The translations under genes and the position numbers were made by a program. From positions 3,348,001 through 3,412,000 of the forward strand of contig NZ_CP040018.1 of the NCBI RefSeq assembly GCF_005280255.1: a stretch of 64,000 bases of DNA, written 5' to 3'. Below, piece after piece: positions 1-7,548 of the stretch. The notes under the pieces were generated by a model. That model was not told the DNA's origin. It worked only from the letters and a program-made list of their open reading frames with translations, and made no database searches. This DNA is from Arthrobacter sp. 24S4-2. Its GTDB lineage: Bacteria > Actinomycetota > Actinomycetes > Actinomycetales > Micrococcaceae. Position 1 is the stretch's first letter. Every line of letters begins with the position of its first letter.

Positions 1-995
1 CTGCCCCGCTCAATCAAATCGGGCCTAATGAGCGTCTGGAACGTCGCAGGATCCTCGCCACGAAGCCGGCGGATCAGATATCTGACGGCCAGCCTGGCAA
101 TGTCGCTGTGATTCGGTGAGACGCTGGTCAGGCTCGGGTGGCTCGCCTGTGCCGTGCGGTCGCTGATGGTGAGACCCACAACAGACAGCTCGCCAGGGAT
201 GCGGAGACCTTGTTCTCTGGCGGCTGCCATTAGTCCCAGGGTAGCGGGCTCGTTGATTGAGAGCAGAGCAGTCAGCCCTGGCGCAGCTTTCCGGATCTCG
301 TCCAAGACCTTCCAACCGGCATCAAAAGTCAGGGATGCGGTGAACACGTGGGACCGGATACCCAGCGCCTCGGCGGACGCAATGACCGCGTCCCTCGTCC
401 TCACAAACGGCCCGTGCCCTGCGTCAAGGTCCGACTGCGACCGGGCGAGAAATCCTATGTCCGTGTGCCCCAGCCCGGCAACATACTCGACCGCCATTGC
501 CCCCATAGCTTCGAAATCGGTATCGACGTACGCCTGCGCCTGATGCCCCCCGGTGCGGCCGATGGTAGTGAACGGAATTCCCGCGTCCAACAGGAAAGAC
601 ACCCGCTCATCGACGGTCCGCACTTCCATGAGCACCACACCCTCAACGATGCCCTGGCTGACCATCTTCCGCACGGCGTCGATTTCATCCGCCCCATAGG
701 GCCACAGCAGCAGATGGTAGCCGTCCTCGCGGGCCTGTTCGGAGGCTGCACGGATGTACTCAAACTCGGTCAGGTTGAAGCCCACGTCCCCGATGGGGAA
801 GATCAGCGCTATTATTCCCGTGCGTTTCCCCGCCAGGCCCTGGGCAAGGGCATTGGGCGTGTAGTCAAGGTCCTTCATGGCCCGCAGGACCTGCTGTCGC
901 GTCTCCTCCGAGATCGGCCGGGTTCCACTCAGCACGTATGACACGGTGCTCCTTGAAACGCCGGCAACACGCGCGACGTCGGCCATGGTAGCCAA
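1..995 (-). CDS. LacI-family transcriptional regulator (3' end cut by window edge)
   Basis: DNA-binding repressor of the LacI/GalR family, normally controlling a carbohydrate-use operon. The N-terminus carries the HTH and hinge (MADVARVAGVSRSTVSYVL, then YTPNALAQGLAGKRTG), followed by a periplasmic-binding-protein-like effector domain (IIALIFPIGDVGFNL, VEGVVLMEVR, LGHTDIGFLAR). About 331 residues are visible, so only a few C-terminal residues lie beyond base 1. A TTG start at 995 is preferred over the in-frame ATG at 986, because a GAGGAG ribosome site sits five bases before the TTG. The regulated genes must lie to the left of the window or be absent, since nothing to the right is obviously sugar-related until 28.9 kb. 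The ligand cannot be read from sequence. Confidence 0.9.
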   Translation of the reverse strand, partial: MATMADVARVAGVSRSTVSYVLSGTRPISEETRQQVLRAMKDLDYTPNALAQGLAGKRTGIIALIFPIGDVGFNLTEFEYIRAASEQAREDGYHLLLWPYGADEIDAVRKMVSQGIVEGVVLMEVRTVDERVSFLLDAGIPFTTIGRTGGHQAQAYVDTDFEAMGAMAVEYVAGLGHTDIGFLARSQSDLDAGHGPFVRTRDAVIASAEALGIRSHVFTASLTFDAGWKVLDEIRKAAPGLTALLSINEPATLGLMAAAREQGLRIPGELSVVGLTISDRTAQASHPSLTSVSPNHSDIARLAVRYLIRRLRGEDPATFQTLIRPDLIERG

Positions 996-1189
996 ATGAT
1001 CCTCCTCAGAACCGATGTCGATTGTAGGGGCCGCCAGGGAGTACGCAGCGGCGACCCACCACCATCGACGCGCTTAATCAGCATACTGCGTTCTGATTTG
1101 CTCTTCTGCCTTGTCACACGCAGTGTTGCCTGCCGCGCTTGGACTCCCCCTCCCGTGCTACCACTTACCCGTACCTAGCTGGTGGGAGG

Positions 1190-1500
1190 ATGACGTTCCT
1201 TCCAGCAATTGAAATGATTAATACGGCTGGCAGCCCGCTCCCGGGCGACGAAGTCCAGGTTCGGTTCGACGCTGACGGCCGGCCCTGGGCTGTGCGCCAT
1301 GACGGAATGATCTGGCCCCTTGACCCGGACACGGAATCATCCCACTGGTTCAGCATGGGGACTGGTCCAACGGCGAGATCTCCGCGGCAGTAGGGTCCAG
1401 CGGCGTCGTGAGCGTGGAAAACTGGCGCGTCCAGGTACGTCTTATCTACTCTCAGGTTGGGTTCGCAGCCATGTGTGTTCTGAACAAGGGTCGTCTCGAG
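1190..1500 (+). pseudogene. Frameshifted remnant of an unrecognised small protein
   Basis: Two reading frames join into one plausible small protein. The first gives DGRPWAVRHDGMIWPLDPD and ends in HWFS near 1357. The second, one frame over, gives DWSNGEISAAVGSSG and then VVSVENWRVQVRLIYSQ. The compositions (PWAVRHDG.IWP, VENWRVQVRL) look like a real beta-rich protein rather than an antisense shadow. I could not name the family. The frame break in the middle and the loss of a clear C-terminus suggest a decayed gene. The sense of a protein here is inference; frame continuity is what the sequence shows. Confidence 0.35.
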
Positions 1501-1537
1501 ACACACGGATTATCTACCCCTGACGAGGTACGTTCGT

Positions 1538-1741
1538 TTGCCGCAGTCCCTGAATCCGTTTCCCCCGACCAACCACCCGAACGTCCCGATTTCACGGCAA
1601 TGGATCGCGTTCAGGGTCATCCACAAGGCTGGAGGCCTGTCCTGGGCAGTGGTGGACACCTCCACTTACGAGCTGCATTCTGAGGCCTGCGCCTACCTTC
1701 ACTACCATCTTGGTTCGGCCCGCCATATCCTGCCCGGCTGA
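1538..1741 (+). pseudogene. Possible N-terminal fragment of a tyrosine recombinase
   Basis: The open frame reads SWAVVDTSTY followed by ELHSEACAYLHYHLGSARH and stops soon after. The pattern of a tryptophan, VVD, then a helix with a short linker before an arginine resembles the SAM-like core-binding domain at the start of XerC/phage-type integrases found in Arthrobacter. The conserved RS-x-NT stretch that should follow, and the whole catalytic domain with its R-H-R-Y residues, are missing. If the match is right, this is a stub of a mobile-element integrase, in keeping with the other broken genes in the first 7 kb. The evidence is short and the call is tentative. Confidence 0.3.
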
Positions 1742-2044
1742 CCCATACAGCTCCTCAGCACACGGTTTGCCAAGGGTGGTGCGGGTTTTCCCCCGGGAAG
1801 CACAGGGTTTCCCAAGGACTTCCGGCTCTATCTGCGGGCCGATGCCGTTTGCAACCATTGTCTGGGGATCCTTTTCCAAGCCGCTGGTACAGGACTTGGG
1901 AGGGAAAATTGGGGGCGCCTCGGTGGCTTTCGTTGAATCCGAATCTTTTCGCTGAGCACGAATCGCTGCGCACCCCCTAACCATGGCCACCGCGGCCAAC
2001 ATTTTCTCCCTAACACCGGGGCTTGGTTTCGCTGATGCTAGGGA
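1742..2044. other. Intergenic stretch without a supported gene
   Basis: No frame here shows family-like residues or a credible ribosome site. The only start-like signal is the weak CTAGGGA before the GTG at 2045. It probably holds debris from the decayed genes to the left and the promoter of the secreted-protein gene to the right; no clear -35/-10 pair could be chosen. Confidence 0.4.
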
Positions 2045-2425
2045 GTGTTTGTGCATAAGAACCGTTTTGTTCGACTTGTGGTGTCCGGCATTCTGCTGTC
2101 ACTAGCCGCTTTGTTTGGCATCGCCGCGCCTTCGGAGGCCGCAGGGCGCGCCGGAATCACACTGAGCGCCGCTGTAGGCCCGGCCGGAGCATCCGTCACA
2201 GTGACCGGCGCCGGCTTCGCCCGTCAATCCTCCGGAACGCTGACGGACGGATCAACCAGCGTCCCATTCACGACCAAGGGCAACGGATCCTTCACCGCGG
2301 CCGTGACCATCCCGCCAACCACATTTGTCTGGTTCCACCACAACAAGGAAGTCGACTGGCGCATCAACAGCTCCACCGCCTCGACGAACGCCCTTGCCGC
2401 AGCCCTTGCAACCAGAAACTCGTAA
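2045..2425 (+). CDS. Short secreted protein with an IPT/TIG-like domain, probably truncated
   Basis: The GTG start gives an N-terminal signal peptide (basic MFVHKNRFVR, then a hydrophobic core LVVSGILLSLAALFGIA and a cleavage-type APSEAAG). Residues 36-95 look like an immunoglobulin-like IPT/TIG fold (GPAGASVTVTGAGFA, then GNGSFTAAVTIPPT). The last third (VDWRINSSTASTNALAAALA) stops abruptly after 126 residues. Secreted proteins of this kind beside cellulose-synthase-like glycosyltransferases usually continue into a glycosidase domain, so loss of a C-terminal catalytic part is likely, but this is inferred from context. A strong hairpin follows the gene, and the next gene downstream is the broken glycosyltransferase. 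The role may be in exopolysaccharide handling at the cell surface. Confidence 0.6.
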   Translation: MFVHKNRFVRLVVSGILLSLAALFGIAAPSEAAGRAGITLSAAVGPAGASVTVTGAGFARQSSGTLTDGSTSVPFTTKGNGSFTAAVTIPPTTFVWFHHNKEVDWRINSSTASTNALAAALATRNS

Positions 2426-2436
2426 TGCCCGCCGTC

Positions 2437-2477
2437 GCGACGCACCTGCTGCATACAACACGCAGCGGGTGCGTCGC
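2437..2477 (+). promoter_or_regulatory. Intergenic hairpin between secreted protein and glycosyltransferase
   Basis: A 16-bp stem (GCGACGCACCTGCTGC against GCAGCGGGTGCGTCGC, one G-U pair) closes a nine-base loop. No T-run follows, so it is not a typical intrinsic terminator. It may stabilise the upstream mRNA or partly attenuate transcription into the glycosyltransferase gene. Confidence 0.6.
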
Positions 2478-2511
2478 GGCAAACCGGGACTGAGGCTTGA
2501 AAGGCCCCTCC

Positions 2512-4434
2512 TTGAACCACCAACTCGTTGTCCGGATCCTCACCACACTGACGATGATCCTGGGCGTGAACTACATGGTGTGGCGGTGGCTATTTTCCGT
2601 GAACTGGTCCGCAGCCTGGATCAGCGTGCCGCTGGTCATGGTCGAAACCTACAGCCTGATCGATGCCTTCCTCTTCGGAGTCACCATGTGGCGGTTGCGT
2701 GTACGCGAGGTCCCTCCGGCCCCGGCCGAGGGCCTCACGGTGGATGTCTTCATCACCACCTACAACGAGCCCGTCGGCCTCGTCATGACAACAGCCCTCG
2801 CCGCCCGCCGCATCAGCTACCCTCACAAGACTTGGATCCTCGACGACGGTGCCCGCGCAGCCATTAAGTGGGCGGCTGAAGAAGCCGGCATCGGCTACAT
2901 CATCCGTTCCCCCGACTGGGAAAACCTGCCCCGACACGCGAAGGCCGGCAACCTCAACAACGCGCTGGCCGTAACGCAGGGCGAGTTCCTGCTCATCCTG
3001 GACGCGGACCAGATCCCGGAACCGGGAATCGTGGACAGCATGCTGGGCCACTTCAACAACGAAAAAGTCGCCCTGGTCCAGACCCCGCAGTGATTCTCCA
3101 ACGTCACGGACGATGACATCCTCGGAAGCCAGGCACCGCTGTTCTACGGCCCCATCCAGCAAGGTAAGGACGGCTGGAACGCCGCGTTCTTCTGCGGCTC
3201 CAATGCCATGATCCGGCGCGAGGCCCTCATGCAGATCGGGATCACCGGCTACGTCGAAGGCGTACGGACCACCGTCCGGGAGACGCTGAAGGCCGCCGAC
3301 AAGGTCATCACCAAGGCACGCGCCGAATACGGCGCTATCGGACCGCACGTGGCCCGGGCGCTGGACGACGTCGGTCTGGCGGTGCGCAGCGCACGCAGGG
3401 AACTGCACGAAAACAAGCCAGTCGCGAACGTCACCTATGACTTCCAGCGAAAGGTCGATGCGGCAGCCCGGAGCATCGTCACTGTCGACGTCGCATCAAT
3501 TCAGGCCGACCTGGACGAGATCGGCCGCCTCTCCGTAGACTGCCGGACAGGCGGGTATATCGACGACGACGCCATCGACCGCCTGGCCCGGCGCGACTGG
3601 TCACCCCTAGGCGCCATCCGCTCGGTTCGTAAAATGGTCCAGGAACTGGACGTGGACCGATCCGACGAAGCACTCCCGGTCATGCCGATGGTCACAAACT
3701 CCGTGACCGAGGACATGGCCACCTGCATGCGGCTGCACACCCAGGGATGGGAGAGCGTCTACCACCACGAAATCCTGGCCAAAGGCCTGGCACCGGAGGA
3801 CCTTCGGACCATGCTCACCCAGCGGCTGCGTTGGGCCCAGGGCACCATGCAGGTGTTCCTGCGCGAAAACCCCCTCTTCCAGCGAGGACTCACCGTGGGG
3901 CAACGCCTGATGTACTTCTCCACGATGTGGAACTACCTCTCCGGATTTGCCGCGGTCGTCTACATCGCGGCTCCCATCATTTTCCTGTGCTTCGGAGTAC
4001 TGCCAGTGGACGCGTTCGGAATCGACTTCTTCGTCAGACTGATCCCGTTCCTGATCATGAACCAGGTCCTGTTCTTCGTCGCAGCCCGGGGCAGGAGGAC
4101 CTGGCGCGGGCAGCAATACAGTGTTGCGCTCTTTCCGATCTGGATCAAAGCCTGCACGACGGCGGCGGGCAACGTCATCTTCGGCCGTGACCTGGGGTTC
4201 GCGGTCACCTCGAAAACCCGCCAGGGCGGGGGTCCGCCCTGGTCACTGATCCGTCCGCAGCTCGTGGCCATCGCAGCCCTGATCGTGGCAGCCATCACCG
4301 GGCTCGTCCGGATGTTCACGGGAGTGGGCGCTCCCGCCGGAACCCTGGTGAACATTGCGTGGGTCCTATTCGATCTGCTGATCCTCAGCGTGATCATCCG
4401 AGCAGCCCTCTACAAGGGATTCAACACAGGCTAG
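2512..4434 (+). pseudogene. Cellulose-synthase-like GT2 glycosyltransferase, interrupted by UGA
   Basis: Processive family 2 glycosyltransferase of the BcsA type that would polymerise and export a beta-glucan through the membrane. All four catalytic signatures are present in order: LDDG, DADQIPEPG, TEDMATC and QRLRWAQG. N-terminal membrane segments (LVVRILTTLTMILGVNYMVW) and several C-terminal ones frame the catalytic domain. A long insert between about residues 245 and 380 is typical of the actinobacterial branch. A TGA at 3091-3093 splits the gene after QTPQ, and the same frame resumes at once with FSNVTDDDILGSQAP and runs intact to 4434, so the break is a single nonsense codon. TTG 2512 is chosen because AAAGG lies seven bases upstream; TTG 2497 is the alternative. 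No PilZ domain is visible. Confidence 0.85.
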
Positions 4435-4602
4435 TGCCGACGGCCCACTAACCGCACGCCCGTTAAAGCGAGAGGTGGCGCCAAGTTACTTCAGCATGCT
4501 GACCTGATTGCTTTGACTAACTGCGCGAGCCAGAACCGGGGCGGCGTGCAGCCAGACATGTTCCAGCGGTTGCCAGACCGGCACAATCACGAACGCAGCA
4601 GT

Positions 4603-5289
4603 TCAGGCATTGACGATCTCGGACTCGCCCGGTACCCAGACAGTCCCGCCACGGTCACGGAAGGCGAGGGGGACGCCGCGAGCCCTGTTCCAGTCGATCG
4701 AATCTGAGACTTGGACGTGCACGTGCGGTTCGGTGCTGTTACCAGAGTTACCGCATTGGGCGACGGAGTCGCCCGCCTGCACTGGCTGCCCCGGGCGCAC
4801 TTGGACGGTGCCCTGGCGCAAATGTGCCAGGAGCACGAAGGGACCGTTGTGACCCGCAGCGATCACGACGTGGTTCCCTGCGATGGCAGCAACTCCTGCG
4901 CGGATTCGTTCTGCTTGGCCCAGCATGTATGGCACGAGTGTCAACTGCGACCGGCGTCCCTCATGATCCGGTTCGCCGTCATGGACGGCAACCACCGTCC
5001 CTGACAATGGCGCCAGGATCGGCTGCCCGAAGCCGATGAACATTTCGGCGGGTTCTGGAGCCACGAGGCTGCGCCAGGTGCGGGGTGCAGACCTGCCGCT
5101 ATTATCGACTGCGACGAAGTCGATCGCGTGCGACGTGCCGAAAACGTACGTGCCATGACTTGGCACTCGGCGGGCTGGGCTGTTTTCCACCCGCCAGCTG
5201 CCACGGAAGGGAAAGTCGAGCACCACCGCATCCGCCGGGGGGCCGTGAGAATCCTTGAAGGAACCCTCGGTCATGGCGAGTCCGACCAT
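4603..5289 (-). CDS. M23-family (LytM-like) metallopeptidase
   Basis: Zinc peptidase fold that cleaves peptidoglycan cross-links or related peptides. The core runs from about residue 80 to the end: GFGQPILAPLSGTVVAVHDG, then GNHVVIAAGH, LLAHLRQGTVQVRPGQPV and HVHVQ. HVHVQ supplies the HxH zinc ligands. The expected upstream HxxxD is seen as SHAIDF (HxxD spacing), a variant found in M23 proteins lacking a signal peptide. There is no signal sequence, so the protein may be cytosolic or a non-canonical member with another substrate. ATG 5289 has no strong ribosome site; an internal ATG fifteen bases further in is the alternative. The gene stands alone between the broken glycosyltransferase and an orphan gene. 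Confidence 0.8.
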   Translation of the reverse strand: MVGLAMTEGSFKDSHGPPADAVVLDFPFRGSWRVENSPARRVPSHGTYVFGTSHAIDFVAVDNSGRSAPRTWRSLVAPEPAEMFIGFGQPILAPLSGTVVAVHDGEPDHEGRRSQLTLVPYMLGQAERIRAGVAAIAGNHVVIAAGHNGPFVLLAHLRQGTVQVRPGQPVQAGDSVAQCGNSGNSTEPHVHVQVSDSIDWNRARGVPLAFRDRGGTVWVPGESEIVNA

Positions 5290-5498
5290 GGTGAAGCTGG
5301 TCCTGCCGGGAGGATCGCTGTTCTACGAGTCTGCATCACGTGGTCCTCGTTTCGATGGGGGCCCGTCCTGGAGGCCTCGCAGGACCCGGCTCGGCTTCCA
5401 CAAACTCTCCTCCCCCAAACGCATCTGAATCAATGCCTAGCAAGACCGCCCGGCCCTGCCATCGCCGAGACCCGGCCACGGCTGACCGCCCCTGGATG

Positions 5499-6065
5499 TT
5501 AGTTCAGCTCATCTGCGCGAAAGATCTCGCGGCCTGACACATGACGCCAGATCACGTGGTCGAGCATTCTCGGCTGAGTTGGGTCGTTTTCGGCTACTTG
5601 CCCGATCAGCTCGGCGGTCTGCATGGGCGTGATGTCCTGGCCTCCGAAACCTGCGTGCTCTTCCACGAAGCGGGTGACCATTCGGTCAGGCTTCACAGAC
5701 TGGAAGCCGCAAAGAATAAGAAAGTAATTGAAGGTGACGCCAGACGATTGGCTCGGCAAACATAACCAGGTTTTCTTCAAGTCAGCCAATGATTTTTCTG
5801 TGGCGTAGGCGGCATGGACTTCGCCTCGGGTCGTGATGTGGAGCTTATTGTGCAGGGCTTCAGCTGCTCGCCATCTGACCTCAGCTTTCAGCGGAGCGTA
5901 GGGCTGCGTGTGGGCTGGCTTGTGATTGTTCACCAAATCCGCCCACCCAGCACTCCCACCAGTTTCTCTGAAAGTAGCCAGCAATTCTTTGGTGCCATCC
6001 CGGTCAGCGTCAGCGCCCTGACCAAGCCGGTAGGCCCGGTACTCGTTCACGACAATGACCGGCAT
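5499..6065 (-). CDS. Unassigned protein with helix-hairpin-helix/DNA-glycosylase-like features
   Basis: I do not recognise a named family. The middle and end (RWRAAEALHNK, LCLPSQSSGVTFNYFLIL, SVKPDRMVTRFV, LDHVIWRHVSG) resemble the helical arrangement of the HhH-GPD base-excision glycosylase fold: a small-residue loop after a helix, then VKPD-x-MV-x-RF, then LDHxIW. The usual catalytic lysine and iron-sulfur cysteines of endonuclease III are not evident, so enzymatic activity is unproven. Base composition is visibly lower in GC and richer in AAA/AAG runs than its neighbours, which suggests acquisition by transfer. The frame stays open about 110 bases upstream of the ATG without another start codon, and the ATG has no ribosome site, so the N-terminus may be damaged. 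Confidence 0.55.
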   Translation of the reverse strand: MPVIVVNEYRAYRLGQGADADRDGTKELLATFRETGGSAGWADLVNNHKPAHTQPYAPLKAEVRWRAAEALHNKLHITTRGEVHAAYATEKSLADLKKTWLCLPSQSSGVTFNYFLILCGFQSVKPDRMVTRFVEEHAGFGGQDITPMQTAELIGQVAENDPTQPRMLDHVIWRHVSGREIFRADELN

Positions 6066-6196
6066 TTGTCTGTAAGGGTGGCCGCCTCGGAACTGAATTC
6101 GTGGGTCATATCCGGACTCTAACAGCAGTAATCCATATGGCTCCCGAACGGGCCCAACGTTGGACCCTGTTCTTCAAGTCAACTCCGGCAACCAGC

Positions 6197-6229
6197 AAAA
6201 TGCCCTGCACCGCAGCGGGGTACAGGGCA
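6197..6229 (-). terminator. Intrinsic terminator of the DUF898 remnant
   Basis: The stem TGCCCTG/CAGGGCA with an inner CCGC/GGGG-rich part is followed on the minus strand by TTTT. It sits directly after the stop of the truncated DUF898 gene, so the gene lost its 5' part but kept its original end. Confidence 0.7.
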
Positions 6230-6236
6230 CTTCTGC

Positions 6237-6383
6237 TTAGGCGTAGACGGTCTTTTCGACCTTCCATTGCATCAGCCGCGGGTAGACCCAGAAGGTGTAG
6301 ATGCCCAGCGTGATGATGCTCAGGAGCAGCCATTTGATCCACAGCCCAAAAATGCCCCACCCGGTGCCAATGAACTGAAGCTG
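6237..6383 (-). pseudogene. C-terminal fragment of a DUF898/YjgN-like membrane protein
   Basis: About 49 residues remain: FIGTGWGIFG, LWIKWLLLSIITLGIYTFW and RLMQWKVEKT, ending at a normal stop with a terminator behind it. The pattern of a GTG.lFGLWIKWLLL..ITLGIY membrane helix followed by a WKVEKT tail is the last repeat of DUF898 inner-membrane proteins. A stop codon immediately precedes the fragment, and everything upstream has been lost. The break point abuts the first codons of the opposite-strand HsdS fragment, marking a deletion or rearrangement junction at about 6384. Confidence 0.7.
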
Positions 6384-6385
6384 TC

Positions 6386-6574
6386 ATGCTGCCGCCCGAG
6401 CCGGTCCTGCACGGGTTTACGGCAACAGCATCTGATTTGTTCCGAGTATCCGCCCAAGTTAAAAGTGAGAATCAAATACTGGCCACTACTCGCGATGCCC
6501 TCCTCCCCCAGCTCATGTCCGGCAATTTGCGCGTCACGGATGCCGAAATGGTACTGGAGAACGCAGGCGTATGA
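6386..6574 (+). pseudogene. hsdS: C-terminal fragment of a type I restriction specificity subunit (HsdS)
   Basis: The frame carries the typical end of HsdS: SENQILATT, then RDALLPQLMSGNLRV and TDAEMVLENAGV. This is the last conserved helix and tail that contacts the HsdM subunits. Both target-recognition domains and the central repeat are absent, and no hsdM or hsdR lies in the window. Intact subunits are about 400 residues; some 50 remain. The stop overlaps an ATG (ATGA) for a further short unrecognised frame, as is usual inside R-M operons. It is a relic of an acquired type I system. Confidence 0.75.
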
Positions 6575-6665
6575 ATCAGAACGGCGGAGAGATTCAGCCC
6601 GGGGCGCGGAAGCACGTCGGCGGTGCGTCGTGTCCGAGCACACCGGCGGCTAGCTCCATGCCTCA

Positions 6666-6919
6666 GTGGTAGCCGGCCGCGAGTTTCCCGGTGCGCGCGG
6701 GTTCTCTCCCCGCAACCTCCGGTACATGAAGTCATTCGCCGAAGCGTGGCCCAATCCGGCAATGTTGCAACGCATTGCAACATTGCCGCGGGGCCACCAG
6801 ATCGCCCTGCTCGAGAAGCTCAACGACGCGGACACCCGCCTCTGGTACGCGGCAGCCGCCGTCGAAATCAGCTGGTCGCGGGCGGTTTTCAGATCCAGTC
6901 CGCGGCGACTCAGTGCTAG
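6666..6919 (+). pseudogene. Fragment of a DUF1016/YhcG-type nuclease
   Basis: The translation gives FPGARGFSPRNLRYMKSF, AEAWPNP, LPRGHQIALLEKL and TRLWYAAAAVEISWSR, the N-terminal DUF1016 (YhcG) module. It then slips one frame into FQIQSAATQC and stops. The leading helices of the domain and the whole C-terminal PD-(D/E)xK nuclease half are missing. YhcG proteins often accompany type I restriction loci, and here the piece lies 90 bases after the HsdS tail on the same strand, so both probably came from one island. Confidence 0.75.
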
Positions 6920-7275
6920 CCAGATTCCCGGAGTTTCGACTGGCTCAACGTCATGCATGGAGAAGAAGAAGGAAGATGTAGATGGACAGGCAACTTGGTC
7001 CCGAGGACCATCGCTTCGCCACGTACTTCTGCGGCAGCAGACGTTCGCTCGCGCCAGGCCATGGACAATCCGGATGATCCCATGTGCACTCGTCGCGGTT
7101 CCATGCGACTCTGCCGGCTCTTCACGGTGGCCCGGCCGGAGCCGCGGTGTTTCTGGGCGTGCCAGGACAGCCACCTGAACGACCCGCGGGGCTAGCCAAA
7201 CCCACCGCCCACCGGCGGCAGATTGCAGGTATGAGCGGCTGCACGCTTCAAAAGCCGCCAGCCTACGTCCCCGGG
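6920..7275. other. Non-coding debris between DUF1016 fragment and a small gene
   Basis: No frame shows recognisable protein features. A segment at about 6932-6949 reads TTTCGACTGGCTCAAC, which resembles a short dispersed repeat common in Micrococcales genomes (often TTTCGACAGGCTCAAC). Only one copy is visible in the window, so its repeat nature cannot be shown here. Confidence 0.4.
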
Positions 7276-7548
7276 TCAGGTGCTGGGCTCGGGCTCGACC
7301 AGCATCAGGATCGTGTCCGGGCGTACGCCGTCGAATTTCATGGCGTCGGCCGCTGCCTCGGACTCCATCATTCGCTGGAACGTGTCCATGTCCGGGACTT
7401 CGACGATCAGGCCGACGCGGTTGGTTTTCCCCGGGTCGACAAAGGTTCGAACAGTCATACCCATAGGTCCGAAGAGTTCCTGGCGTCGCGGCGAGCTGAG
7501 CCAGTGGTCAACGTCGTCGACCTCATGGAAGACCAATAGAGTTGCCAT
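7276..7548 (-). CDS. Small conserved protein, possible dimeric alpha-beta-barrel fold
   Basis: A 90-residue protein with alternating strands and helices (MATLLVFHEVDDVDHWL, MGMTVRTFVDPG, NRVGLIVEVPDMDTFQRMM, TILMLVEPEP). This layout is typical of the ferredoxin-like dimeric alpha-beta-barrel proteins that include antibiotic-biosynthesis-monooxygenase-like and stress proteins. No catalytic residues can be assigned. The start at the second ATG (7548) fits AGAGG five bases upstream; the ATG three bases earlier is too close to it. It is a single gene with non-coding DNA on both sides. Confidence 0.7.
   Translation of the reverse strand: MATLLVFHEVDDVDHWLSSPRRQELFGPMGMTVRTFVDPGKTNRVGLIVEVPDMDTFQRMMESEAAADAMKFDGVRPDTILMLVEPEPST

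Noticed and set aside
6571..6669. Short frame starting with ATGA overlap after the HsdS tail (MNQNGGEIQPGARKHVGG)
   Set aside because: Coupling suggests a former partner gene, but it is only 33 codons, ends in unrelated sequence and matches no family I know.
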